NCBI GenBank assembly: GCA_019915015.1
Contig: JAHBBC010000015.1
Location: forward strand, 868,001-932,000
Reading direction: 5' to 3'
From: Auriscalpium vulgare
Lineage: Eukaryota; Basidiomycota; Agaricomycetes; Russulales; Auriscalpiaceae
DNA: 64,000 nt
Shown: positions 11,901 to 23,012 of the stretch, in pieces
How positions within the stretch are numbered: the stretch's first letter is position 1
Layout of the letters: each line of letters begins with the position of its first letter
Position numbers and translations under genes: made by a program
Notes under the pieces: generated by a model
The model's input: the letters and a program-made list of their open reading frames with translations, nothing else
Databases searched by the model: none
Told to the model about the DNA's origin: nothing

Positions 11901-13571
11901 CGATAATCTACGCAGAGGTTAGTTGACTCTTCCTAACGGAGCTTCCCAACGACTCACAAGGAATATAAGCGTATAGACCAATAGGTTGTTATCTTTGGGA
12001 GTAGCGAGTGCCACTCCGCGGAAGAAACCACCGATCCAGACCGCCATGAGCCATATGATGACACTGATGTTGCATTGAGCAATGCCCAGGAAAGACGCAG
12101 TGAGGAACGCACAGTACGAGCAAAGTAGTTCCGATGGTCGACATCACGCGTTGGAAGTGCCCAGGCCCGGTGCCGCCGGTGACGAGGCGCGCCGTGCGTC
12201 CGACGAACGACTGCTTGGCGGTATCTGTGATGACCATGTAACATTTGCCGCGCTTTGTACCCGTCGTGTAATAAACAATGTCACCAATGACTGCAATTCA
12301 GGCGATGTTAGTTATGCAGCGAATCGTGAGAACGATGCTTACATTTGTCAACCGCCAGAGACTCGCCAGTAATTGCACTCTGGTCGACAGACAATACACT
12401 AGGGCCTTTGTCGACTTTGATCGGCCCATCGGGACCATCCTCCTCATCGTTGGCAGGCTCCTTTTCGTCGGACTTGCTGCTAGAGGCATCACCGTTCGCA
12501 GCCTTGGGCGTCGCTTTCTGTCCGCGTTGCTTGGAGAGTTCGCGCTTATCCATAATACCCTTAGCCTTAGAGCGGTCCTTATCCTCGTACGAAGCTAAAA
12601 TCTGATAAGAAGCGGCAGAAGGTCAGCAATCCATGCGACGTGTCTATGATAGAACTGGTACCCTTCCATCGGCCGGAATGGTCTGACCTTCCTCGACCAC
12701 GACGATATCACCAGGTACTAGCTCGCGGGCTTCCATCTCAAACTCCTTCCCGCCGCGAACGACGGTGGCCTTCATAGCGATGCCGGCCTTGAGCTGCTCG
12801 ACGATGTCGCCGGCCTGCTTCTCCTGATACCAGCCCACGAACGCATTGAGGGCCAAAATACCGATCTGTGGACGCGACGTGAGAATCCGCCAAGGGGGGG
12901 CGAAACGCTACACGTACGATGACACCGAAATCAATCCAGTCGCGTAAGCCAGCTGCCAGTAGCACAGCGAGCTCCATGACTGCGAGCACATGCCGTCAAC
13001 GAGGCAACAGACACGTGAGCTGGAATTGCCCCACCATAAAGGATCGGTCCTCGGAAGTAGCCAATGAATTGGATGATGGGATTCTGCCGGGGGCTACACA
13101 ACGTATCAGAAGCGCTATTAAAGGAGAAGCTGGCGGTAAAACGCACCTCTCGAGTTCATTGTAGCCGAAGCGCGCTCTGCGAGAGGTGGCGTCGTTCTCG
13201 GCCAAGCCTTGAGTCATGTCGGTGTCGAGCCAGGCTGGAGGAACATTGGTGGACTCCTCCCGCTTGACGGGGACGCGCTTCCACGGTGCATACCATAGGC
13301 GTTTGGTCTCTTGCTCGCCTTCGTCGTCGTCTCCATCGTCGTGTTTGTGCTTCTCGCGCTTCGCCTCGACGTCGATAAACTTCAGGAGCTTTGTGTACTC
13401 GTCGGCGTCGTCGTCGATGTTCTCGTCGTCGTCGTCGGAGTCGGGGCCTCTGGCATTGCGCGCCTTCTCTTCATGGGGGCTGCCCTTCTCGAGGTCGCGG
13501 TCAGGACCTCTGTTAGTCTCGGAAACGTTGGCGGCGGCACGGCCCTGGACGTCGCCGGTCGAGGCAGACAT
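8988..13571 (-). CDS. Plasma-membrane proton-pumping P-type ATPase (P3A, Pma1 type)
   Basis: Pumps protons out of the cell using ATP and energises secondary transport. I chose the start at 13571 ([10 protein letters not shown]); an upstream in-frame Met gives a less typical N-terminus. An acidic N-terminus ([12 protein letters not shown]) leads to the cytoplasmic region and to TM1 ([14 protein letters not shown]). The actuator domain shows [18 protein letters not shown] and, after a charged insert, [16 protein letters not shown]. The phosphorylation motif is [15 protein letters not shown] (near 11745-11790), followed by KGAPNAI, the [14 protein letters not shown] block and [11 protein letters not shown]. 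The last six membrane segments follow, including [20 protein letters not shown]. The C-terminal regulatory tail ends [21 protein letters not shown] with stop at 8988-8990. About 15 short introns split it. Every catalytic motif is intact. Confidence 0.95.
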
Positions 13572-13909
13572 GCTGAGCGGTCTTGGCGGGGTGGAAGAGG
13601 AGGAAAGGAGCGTTCGAAACGGTGGGGCGTTATGAACTTGGGGGGCTAGGAGCAATGACGTCGATGGATTGCGGTCTGGTATTTATAGACAGAGGGCGCT
13701 GGCCGAGAGTCAGACGTCGCGCTCGCCTGCAGCGTGTCGCCCTCGGAGGGCCTTCGGGGACAACCTCCTTTACCTGAGTGAATCCTACATAGGAGCTGTG
13801 GCCAGGAGCATCCGGCGAGTGTCCAGAGCATATGTCCGAGTCGCGTCGCGCCCTATTCCCACGGTCATACATTGATTTTGATACAGATTTGCTACATCTA
13901 ATCAACCCT
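13572..13909. other. Intergenic region upstream of H+-ATPase
   Basis: About 340 bp between the H+-ATPase start and the 3' end of M36 copy 2. It would carry the pump promoter. No gene is seen. Confidence 0.5.
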
Positions 13910-16421
13910 TCAGCAGCCCGACGGAACCGTCGTGTCGTCGTTGTGGCTGGCGGCATTCACACCCAGTCCGCGGCTCGCAAAGGCGTTCCACAGCAAGCAC
14001 TTGTTGGCACCAGCGAAGCGGTTCGCGTCCGCCTGGATCCAGGCATTGCGGGCAGTCAAGACTGTCACAGAGCATGAGATCGGGTGCCAGCAGCACAGAC
14101 GAGCATCACGTACATGTCGGATTGCACGGCTGGAGCGCCAGCGAGTCGATGAACAGGTGGAGGAACACGACGTTGCCCTCGGACGTCCTGTTTCCGCTCA
14201 GCTCCTGAGATATGAGAAATGTGCGGATCAATTTCACTTACGTGGGATCCGTGCGGGCGGTTGCGGACCATCCATGCGCAGTAACGAGGGCGGCGTACAC
14301 ATTGTGCAGGATGTTGGCCCACACCTCACCGATATCTGAACATGTGTCAGTTTACAAGCAGGCTCATGACCGCACCGCTGCACGCACCGTGCACTTCGGT
14401 GAGCGTCTTCAGAGACGAGTAGCGCAGGGGGTTTGTCGTACTGCCAAGACCGTCAGCTCTAGACATACTCGGAACAGGGGAGTCTCCTACGCGGAAGTAG
14501 AGTACGGATGCGATCGGATACCAGCGGCATCATTGGTAACATATCTGGACAAATGCGACTGTCAGGAGATCGAACAAGGACACCGCGGTATGCACGTACT
14601 GTCCAAGAACGTAGTCCTGCGTCGAGGCGCTCTTCTGCTCGTTCCAGCTGGTGAATCTGGTTAGATGGTGCCCAAATTGTGACACGAAAAAGCGATGACA
14701 TACTCCGCAAAGGTATCGGACCAGCCCTCTCCCATACCACCGGCCTCAGTGGTCTGCAGGCAACGACCGGTGCCGCCACCAGTCAGGCGGTTCGAGATGC
14801 CGTGCGTGTTCTCGTGGGTGACGATGTCATTTTCCAGAGCGCCGTCGCGCTCAGGCTGTAGTTCAAGGGGTCAGCAAGCAGTGGGAGGACTTGGAACTTC
14901 CAGGCTCACGTTCGTGATATCCCACAGGAACATGCGCATAGCACCTGATGAGCCACTGTGCAGAATGGGTAAGTAAGCGGCGCTCAGATCAACCGAGTGA
15001 ATGCTGAAACTCACTCAGCGGGCGTCGAGAAGTCGGCATTGTCTGTGCCTGCGCTGTCCTGCACGCTAATCGTCACGCGATCGCTGCCCTTTCCGCCGTT
15101 CCCGAAGTTGTTGGTCTGGAAGTTGAAGGCAGACTCCGTGAACCCGTAACGATATGATATGTCGTGGATCGAGTTGACGATGTAAAACGCGTTCGTGACA
15201 GCGGCGTGGATGTTCGCGGCAACGGTCGGAGCCTGGGCGGCATTCTGCGTGTAGTCGAAGATCAAGGGCGAGGACGAGGCGGCGGTGGTCCCGGTCGACT
15301 GAGAGCTCTTGAACGCAATGGCGTTGTTGCCGCTAATTTGGGATATCAGCGGAGAAACTTAGGACAAACGAACAATATTTACGCCGTTGTGGTTGTAGTG
15401 GTGGTCCCATCATTGTGCCAGCCGTCAGGCGAAGCCAGCGTATCCTGAGGGTCGACCAAGAGCTCGAAACCCTCGAGGAGGGTCTCCTTCTGAATGGGAA
15501 GGACCCGGTACTGTATGCACACTTAGTAAGGCAGCATCTAGGCATATGCATACGTCCTGCTTACCGAAGCCTTGGTGACAAAGTCGACGATCGAAAGCAC
15601 CTTGTTCGCGTGCGCGTCGACAAATGCCTCCACCCACGCTCCTGTGGCCTCATTCTGTATCTGCACGACGTGCGTGAGAGCAACGGTGTTATCATCCAGG
15701 ACCAGGAACTCGAGCGTGGCGGGGAAGTCGTTGAATTTCCCATCGAGAGTCTTCTCAGCGGTGGCGATGGCGTCCTCGAGGGACACGGTCGGCACGTGGC
15801 TCGCGATCTTGGCTATCAAACATAACAGGATGAGAATTCACACAATGCAGATAGGAAAGCTGGCTATCGCGTACTGGGCTTCACGAACGATGAGCCGAAC
15901 GCGACCACCTTGCCGTCGTGGTTGAAGGCGACATTGGCGACGGCGTTGGCGAAAGGAATACCGTTCTGTGGGCACGTGAGTGAGACGGAGATGATCAACA
16001 ATCATCGAGACCACGTACGCTCTGCTGCTTGACCCACGCATTCTTCGACGCCTCGCCCTCGAAGCCGGAGCGGAAGGTCACCGCATCCTGCCCGACGCTG
16101 AGCTTGCTGCCGACAAACGAGACGGTAGCATCCTTCAGGTCGAAGCCGTCGCGCTTCGCCAGAGGGTGATCAAGGCCCTCTGTGCCGAACGTCTGCAACC
16201 ATATACTAATGAGAACTGCTCGATCTCCAGTTGGAGGGTGTGCTTACCTCGTACGTGGACTCGGGGTGGAAAGCCTGGAGCTCGACAGACGCATCCCGAC
16301 CGACGAGGCGCGTGCGGTGCGTCGTGTGCCGGGCGTCGACGGGCCACGGGGCAGCAGCGGCGCTGGAGGCGTAGAGCACAGCGACGAGCACTGAGGTCAA
16401 GAGCTTTGCGAAGCGTGCCAT
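13910..16421 (-). CDS. Secreted fungalysin metallopeptidase (M36), copy 2
   Basis: Paralogue of the peptidase at 2027-4542 with the same exon layout and over most of its length nearly the same protein. It starts at 16421 with a signal peptide ending [10 protein letters not shown]. The zinc motif is HENTH at 14802-14816 within [19 protein letters not shown], followed by [16 protein letters not shown] sequence. The C-terminus is [23 protein letters not shown], stop 13910-13912. Compared with copy 1, substitutions cluster at surface-like positions in the propeptide (for example [15 protein letters not shown] versus [15 protein letters not shown]), and introns have diverged more than exons. This suggests both copies are kept under selection. 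Probably an extracellular peptidase with overlapping substrate range. Confidence 0.93.
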
Positions 16422-16518
16422 GTCGAGGATGCTGCTGCTTGCGAGTCGCTGGTACGGAAGTCGACCTAGACAAAGCTGCGGGGCAGTTGTCTGGTGAATC
16501 GTGACGTCCGTGCTGCCC

Positions 16519-16524
16519 TTTATA
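16519..16524 (-). promoter_or_regulatory. TATA box of M36 copy 2
   Basis: TATAAA on the - strand about 100 bp before the start codon, in the same context as for copy 1. Confidence 0.6.
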
Positions 16525-18583
16525 CCGCGTTAACAACAGACGGTAACTCCGCGATGGAAAGTTGCATGCGGCTGAAGAATTGATAGTGGGACATAGCGCG
16601 TGGAACGTGTTCTATGTTGGGAAAGGCGAGACGTCCAGTAGAATATGCCGCCATACTAGGTCCCATACGGGCCATGTCGGACGTATGCTTCGTGGCGGTG
16701 TATACGCTCAGGCGAGCCGCGATAGCATGCGGGAAACTACGTAGCTAGCATGTTGCAAGTCGGCGAGCGTGCGGTCCAAATGCCAAGACAAGATGCCAAG
16801 ACAAGAAGAGAGACAAGTCACGAGGAGGGAAGGCTTCTTCGCGATCGGCTCTGCCAGGTAACTCAGTCGCTCGCCCACGACTAGTTGGATCCGGCTTGCC
16901 CAGAACTTCTGTAGCACACTTCAGATAAACGGAACATAGTGGATATAGCCGCCTGGCAGTGCGTGAACGCGTGCATTCTGGCGATAACCAGACAGTGTGT
17001 GATGGTGCGCAGTACTGAGTGAGGAAGGCAACGTATGTCTCAAGACATGGCTCAGGCTGCCCAGCAAGCGCCAAGTTCACTTGATAGAATGGCCGCGGAC
17101 GTTGAGACCAGCGCTGAGAGGTTCAAGAGAATGCGCGTAGTCTGGCCACCAATGAGTGTGTATGCGCGTGCTTCGAGACGATATCTCCGAAAGTGATACT
17201 TAATGGTAACACGCACCGCAATCGCGTCATTGATCAGAAGGCGATATTCACAATATAGAGCGCACGACTACTTCTGTGCCAAGGTCAGCCACGGGCACGA
17301 CGAGCACTGACCATGCGGTCCGTTACCTTCCGCTACGTTCCACATCAGAGCGCGTGGATCACAGCACCCGCGATGTCAAATTTCAGCTGCCTATGATGGC
17401 CAGTACGAAGTGACTCCTAGTAGCGAGAAGGCGTCGAGGTCAGCCTGAGGATGTTTGCATGGCACTCACGAAATATGTGCGCCAATGGCTCTGGCCAGAA
17501 AATCCATCTGCGCGGCCCTGTCTCTAAGGCGACCTATCAAAATGCCTTTCAATACCCTTAGATCCCCGTGGACCAGTTCACCATGTGAGTAGACTAGTAT
17601 AGCGCTGATCCTCAGGGGGGTTGCAAGCTGTAATTCGGAGGAGCGCAGAGGTGAGCGCGAGAGGCTTTCCAAGCTCACCAACTTCTCCGCGTTCGAGGCT
17701 CCGACTCGGAGACTCTTGAGTTTTGATGAGTATCCGGCTATCCATCTTTGAATCATCTTGAGCCTTCGCGACTGGAAAAGATACTCAGAGGTCTGAAACC
17801 ATCCGAGACACTCGTTGAGGGAGCAGAGAACGAGAGATATGATATGGCACTGGGCAGGCTGGATGATGGGGCTCAACGGCTATGCAGTTCAGCCGTGGGT
17901 CCCCGGGGATTATCGCCCGCAGCCTAAATATTAAAGCTAAGAGCTGTATATCTTATGTAATTGTATTTTGCTAAATAATCCCATTCAAGTGCCAGGTATA
18001 AGGGCCTTGGGCTCAGTACCTCGTCACTCGCTTTATCTTTGTCAGGCTACTCACCAGACCTTTCCACACGGTCAATAAACTGGCCCTCGGTCCGTTAAAG
18101 TACTTACAAACACGAGATCGCGGTATGTCGGGCCGCCAGTCGTATAAGTATGCCACGAGCTAAGGTCCGCGGCGCTCTGCAGCTGAGTTGAAGCCCATAC
18201 TAGTATCACATCGTGTTCGGTGCACAGCATGAAGGGTATCATGTATGACGCTGAGGTGTTGTGCGCTCACAAAAGAACAAGCCGTGGATGTGTTTCTTGG
18301 GCGGCGATGTTCTTGCATATAGGCTGTGCTGCTACGCACGGCAAGAGAACATCGGTATCCTATTGAGCGGTGTGGTGAGCATCAGTGTCAAAGACGTACT
18401 TACATATGGAAGCAAGACCGCCGCAGCTTGAGACCTGAGGCCTGAGGGGCAGATTCAGACCCTTGTGGAGCATTCCATGGTGTCAGTCGTAACGGAGGCA
18501 GGTTCCGTTGAAGCATATGGATAGTGAGACGAGCACCCAATGAAAATTTTCTGCATCGATGGATAATACATAATGACCTCCGC
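16525..18583. other. Intergenic region; M36 upstream duplicate, then no clear gene
   Basis: To about 17450 it matches the upstream DNA of M36 copy 1. From 17466 to 17876 the - strand has a 136-codon open frame (ending FLARAIGAHIS on reading) with leucine-rich segments but no motif I recognise. It could be the relic of an F-box-like protein. The remainder to 18583 is AT-richer and probably the 3' flank of the FAD oxidase gene. Confidence 0.4.
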
Positions 18584-20743
18584 TCACTTGACATGCCCGA
18601 CCGTGCTGCACATACCATCGGCATCCCAGTCTTCACTTCCGACACCAGCAGCAACGATGAACAAACCCTGTGGGTCATACACATCCTTGACCTTCTTGAG
18701 CCTGCCATAGCTCTCCCCGTAAAAGGTCTCCCGGAAATTGGGTTCACGAGCATCAGCTTCGTTCGAGTACGCCCCAGTTTCCGACTCGCCTGTCATCTCG
18801 ACGAGTACCGGCATGTGCACATCGGTCAGTTCGTGTTTGATGCGTTCAACACCGGCGGGTGTCTCTGTGTCGTTCCAACCGCGGACGATGACAACCTAAC
18901 AAAAACCAAAGCTCAGGAAGTGATCGATGAGTTTCAATAACTCGGCGCGTACATGGGTCTTCGCGGTGCGCCATTTGGGGTTGACAGCGGAGTCGATGGG
19001 CGCGTTTTCAGCGACTCTCCCTAAATCAAAGAGTAAGATCATGTGCTGGCGTAGGGAAGTCGTTCTGTCCCACCTCCAGCGACGAGATGTCCGAGGACGC
19101 TGATCGAGAGTGGACGATGAGTCGATTAAAGTGGAATTCGAGAAGCACATGGACTTACCCTTGAGCCCCTTGGTCCAACAACTTCTGGTACGCTGCTCCG
19201 ATGCGAGCTGGGTGGTCTCGATAGGCGGCAGGGGGGACAAGCCTTGAGCCTAGGATGACGTTCATCCCAGCTACATCATCTGGACCGGTAAGTTCTAGTA
19301 TTTCGCTGGAGGGCCTCGTCACGGCCGCCTCGTTGGCCACAGTAGCCCCAAGTGAGCGCGCCATACCAAGGAAAGGTGCCATCTGAGCGCGTGCGTCGAT
19401 GCCGGTGAGGTTCGGGAATAGGCTCCACAAGGACAGCGCTATGCCAGTAGCCGGGAGGTCGTAGAGAAAGAAGTACTGTCCGGCGCGGACAGAGTCCCAG
19501 TCGAATATTCGCTCAGCGTGGGCTGCCATGACGGCCCCGGCTTGTTCGGAGGACGACATGAGGACGGTCGCAGAGTGTGCAGTCACGTCGAAGGTTGGGT
19601 GAGTGCGTAATGTCACGGAGATTATAACGCCCCAACTGCCTGCGCCGCCGCCTCGCAAAGCCCAAAAAACTGAGATATGTTCAATTTGAGGGTCTAAACA
19701 TATTCGGAGTAACAGGTATTTGCTTACGATCAGGATGTGAGTGTGCATTGGCCGTAACGATGGCTCCGTTAGCGATGACCACTTGATACTCTAAGTCACG
19801 AACCAATGTTCAGCGCGAGTCATTCGAGAGATGTCAAACTTAACGCACCCAAGGCATTATCTGACGCTAAGCCGAGCAACGGAGAAAACGCCGAATGCCC
19901 ACCGCCTTGAACATAACCGCCGCCCGCGGAGACCGTGACCGCAGTCCCACCAACGACCATCTTTCCGTATGGTGTCAATGCACGGTAGAGTTCACGAAGC
20001 CCAACGCCACTCCCAACAGTGACGGCACTTCCGTGGTCCTGTCCGTTGACAATGAACGCGTCGCTCACAGTGATACTCTTGAAATACTGTGTCCAGAGCA
20101 GAAGGGAGTTCTTTTCGGTAGACCTCCCGAGGTAGTCATGGCCTGAGGACTTGACTGACACTCGAAGATTGTGACGGGAGGCAAAGATGATGCCGGCCTG
20201 ACTCGCACTGAGGAACACTGTATAGAAAAACGGGTGGTCGGTAACTCACCTGGATATGACCTGCTGTAGTTGCATTTACTGCAAATAGTGGGACGCGACC
20301 CTGACCGCAGGTCGTGCTGTTTCGTAGGCACATCGATGGAGGTGTCGAGTGATAATCCTGACCCGACATCAACAGGTGAAGCGCGTCATGGAGAGATTCG
20401 TACCTGCTCCCAGTTGTACTAGTGGACACCTATGTATGAGCAGTGTGCGTAAGGGAGGGTGCAGAGCACTGACATTGTTCATGGATCCTGGTACGCGCGC
20501 CTGGAATAACGCGCTCTGCCACTGAGACTGTGTGCAGTTGAGCTCGCGGCAGGCCTGCGCGGACGGAACGACAGGAATGAGTCGCCCATCCAGGCGCTGG
20601 CGAAGTCCCTCCCATTGATCAGCAGAAGGAAATCCGGGATCGCCTGGCTGGTTGCGACAGAGTGCGGAGGAAGCCGTGTCTTGAACCGAAGCACCTAGCA
20701 GGCAAAGCACCTCAGAAAGCAAGGCAAGGAGAAGGGACCACAT
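18584..20743 (-). CDS. Secreted FAD-linked oxidase, berberine-bridge/glucooligosaccharide-oxidase type (VAO family)
   Basis: The start at 20743 gives a signal peptide (MWSLLLALLSEVLCLLGASV) followed by the mature N-terminus CRNQPGDPGFPSADQWEGL. The FAD_binding_4 (PCMH) domain includes LRVSVKSSGHDYLGRST, whose His should carry the 8-alpha FAD link, and GGTAVTVSAGGGYVQGGGHS. A substrate domain contains LFWALRGGGAGSWGVIISVT. The C-terminal BBE segment reads EPNFRETFYGESYGRLKKVK, then YDPQGLFIVAAGVGSEDW, stop at 18584. Six or more short introns split the gene. Family members oxidise carbohydrates, alkaloids or secondary metabolites with release of hydrogen peroxide. The substrate cannot be read here. 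In place of the second covalent Cys of bicovalent members I see GGGHSAFSP, suggesting a single covalent flavin link. Confidence 0.9.
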
Positions 20744-20969
20744 TTCGGCTCTGCGCCAGCTATAGCGTTGACACAAGACAAAATGAACCCGTAGGTTGCC
20801 CTGGATATCATTCGGGTCGTGTACCTCTTCTGAGTAGGTCCATGCCAGTGAAATCGGAGTCCCAAATTACGCTGCTGCGCACTGCCGGGACCCTGGGAAC
20901 CCTAGGCGGGGCTCAGGCAAGAGTACTAGTAGTCTCAGTGTCCTGTTCCCTTACCTGCATCTCGCTCTC

Positions 20970-21450
20970 TACACGATGGCAAGAGTCACGTCGTCGCCTT
21001 GGAGTTGCCCTGTCCGCATCAGCACCGACTCCATCCGCGTTCCCGGCCTGTGTGCTCTCGGTCTCGCCAACACCGGAGGCTACATAGTACAAGGTCAGAC
21101 ATAGGATCCTCTGCGAAGGTATGAATCCGTCTACTCTGCCTCTGGGAGACTCATCACATGCCGCCGGAAGGCATTGCATGCACTACTCCCCGGACTGCGA
21201 GCTCGTGTCTGGCGCCGAGCAGGACGATATCTTCTTCGAGAAGGACAGTATCAGCTGCTCCTGCCGCAACGTCTCAAGGACGTCTAGAGATGCTGCGCCT
21301 ATCGGGCGAGATACGTCGACACGCAGGCGTCCAAGAGGGGCCCGTCAGTGTCGTTGTCAAACGGCAAAGTGACAATGACCGTACGGCCCCGCGCCACGGA
21401 CGTCGCACTCACGCTGACATACCGTACGTGCCATCCTTCCATCTAGCCGG
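20970..21450 (+). pseudogene. Degenerate fragment of a DUF4139 gene (third family member)
   Basis: Three pieces align in order with the intact genes at 31928-34592 and 35070-37320 but lie in different reading frames. RISTDSIRVPGL matches GSINADSVRVAGL. ELVSGAEQDDIFFEKDSIS (from about 21200) matches ESLSGEHVSPEQADAFFEKY. LEMLRLSGEIRRHAG (about 21285) matches EEMLRLSREIKQHAK. LSNGKVTMTVRPRATDVAL (about 21350) matches LSNGKVTCVFVTPRATDVEV. The intact homologues have no introns in this stretch, so the frame changes are lesions. The region coding the DUF4139 beta-sandwich downstream of TYR is not recognisable. Probably an old, dead copy. Confidence 0.7.
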
Positions 21451-23012
21451 TAAGCAGAAACATACTTGCCTTCCCATGTGTCTCCAGCCCTGCCCAGAGC
21501 GAGTGCCGGCGAGACCTGGGATCTCTCCGCCGATGCACAGCAGGCCGTTCCCGAGCTGGCTTCTCCACGCATCCGTCCGCGCGAAGCCAGTCGGCCTTCC
21601 GGATCCTATCGTCTTTGTCGACCCGTGCATTACGCGTGTTAGCAGTGGTCCGGTCAGCAGCACGCACTCGGACACATTCAATCAGCGACGCGTTCTCTTC
21701 TTGGATTCTACACCCCTTCGCGAAGACTGAACTTCTCCACCCTCGCCTCGCGTGCGCGTTTCGCGACGAGGTCGTCGTGGCAGCCAAGACGCGTCGCCAA
21801 ATAACGTCCACGTCGACGTCTACGTCGGACTCCCGCTGCGAAGGGCGTCGCCGAAGCCCGGTCCATCCCATCCAGCGTCGGGCGTCGGGTCCACCCTTCG
21901 CGAAGACGACCTCACAGCTGCGGAATCTTTCTCACCGCGGAGGCTATAGTCCATCCCCCAAACCCAAAAACCCTCGCACCGCACCGAAAGCCACACGTTC
22001 TACTAATTCTTCTTAGACTTCTACTTCGACGGCCGTAAATATACAATAACTACAATAAAAACACAATTCTACTGTCTGTTATGCCCTACAACAGCCCAAA
22101 AGATAGAGGGATAGGCAACAGGTGTGCCCGCGCGCGGGCGGGGGCTTTTGAAAGCACCGCGGTGCGTGGAGTGAATGCGAGCGAGCGTGGATAGGAATGT
22201 CTATGGCGTGCATTATGGTACAATGTCCGTGGTATGGAGTATGTAGGTGCGGCGGGTGGGGACGGTGGGTGCGTGGTATGTGAGGATGGGGTGCGGGGGT
22301 GAATGGGGGGTATGGCGGGTAAAAGCGCCGAAGCACAGCAGAGCAAGGGCCGAAAGAAAAAAGGCGACAAGATCACAGTCGGAAACCGAAAAGTGTCTGA
22401 CGAAACGAACGGCAAGCGGGCGGGGGGAGTCCAAAACGACGAGGATAACTTGAAGCGGAGATAGCAAAGGAGTGTCGTGGCGGTCGGGAAGATCCGTAGC
22501 AATGAGCGTGGGCGCAAGCGTGTGAACGGTATGCGGGGGGCTGAATGAGTGAGAGGAATGTACACAGCGAAGGAGTGGCTGGAGGACAGAGAGATAGCGA
22601 GACATTGAAAGGAGTGGGATGGTCCAGGTGGAATGGATGACGGACAGTGACTGGAATGGCTACATGCGGCCGGGCGGCGAAAGGAAATGGTACAGGGCAC
22701 ACGATACACGGGCTTGGGTGGCGCAGCGATACAGATGCGTGCGTGGGTGGTGTACAGGTGCGTGGGGAGAGTGGGTACATTTCCGATATGGTTTTGACGG
22801 TCATACACTTCAAGAAGTGGTAGGATGTGGGCGGCCGGGCAGTCGGGGTCCGTGGAGGTGTGCGTCCGGCGCACGTGTGCTATCCAGTAGCACGAGTCGA
22901 GTCGTCATTGAGGCCGCCGAGAGAAGATGGAGAGAAAGAAGGCAAGAAGAGGAATCTGGAGGCGACAGGCGTTCAGCGCGTGCGTCGCAGCGGCGGACTG
23001 GCGCGCGGGAGC
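21451..23012. other. Region without recognisable gene between DUF4139 relic and RRM-like gene
   Basis: Short + strand frames to about 22015 show arginine/serine-rich random composition. From 22080 the - strand has a 262-codon open frame of His/Pro/Ser-rich low-complexity sequence, which I read as compositional. It probably includes the long 3' UTR of the gene ending at 23013. Confidence 0.45.

Noticed and set aside
17466..17876. 136-codon - strand frame with leucine-rich segments
   Set aside because: No F-box or LRR signature clear enough to call; kept only as a remark in the intergenic entry.
22086..22874. 262-codon His/Pro/Ser-rich open frame on the - strand
   Set aside because: Simple composition (short PHPP and SHS-like runs) from a GT/GGG-rich + strand; better read as 3' UTR.
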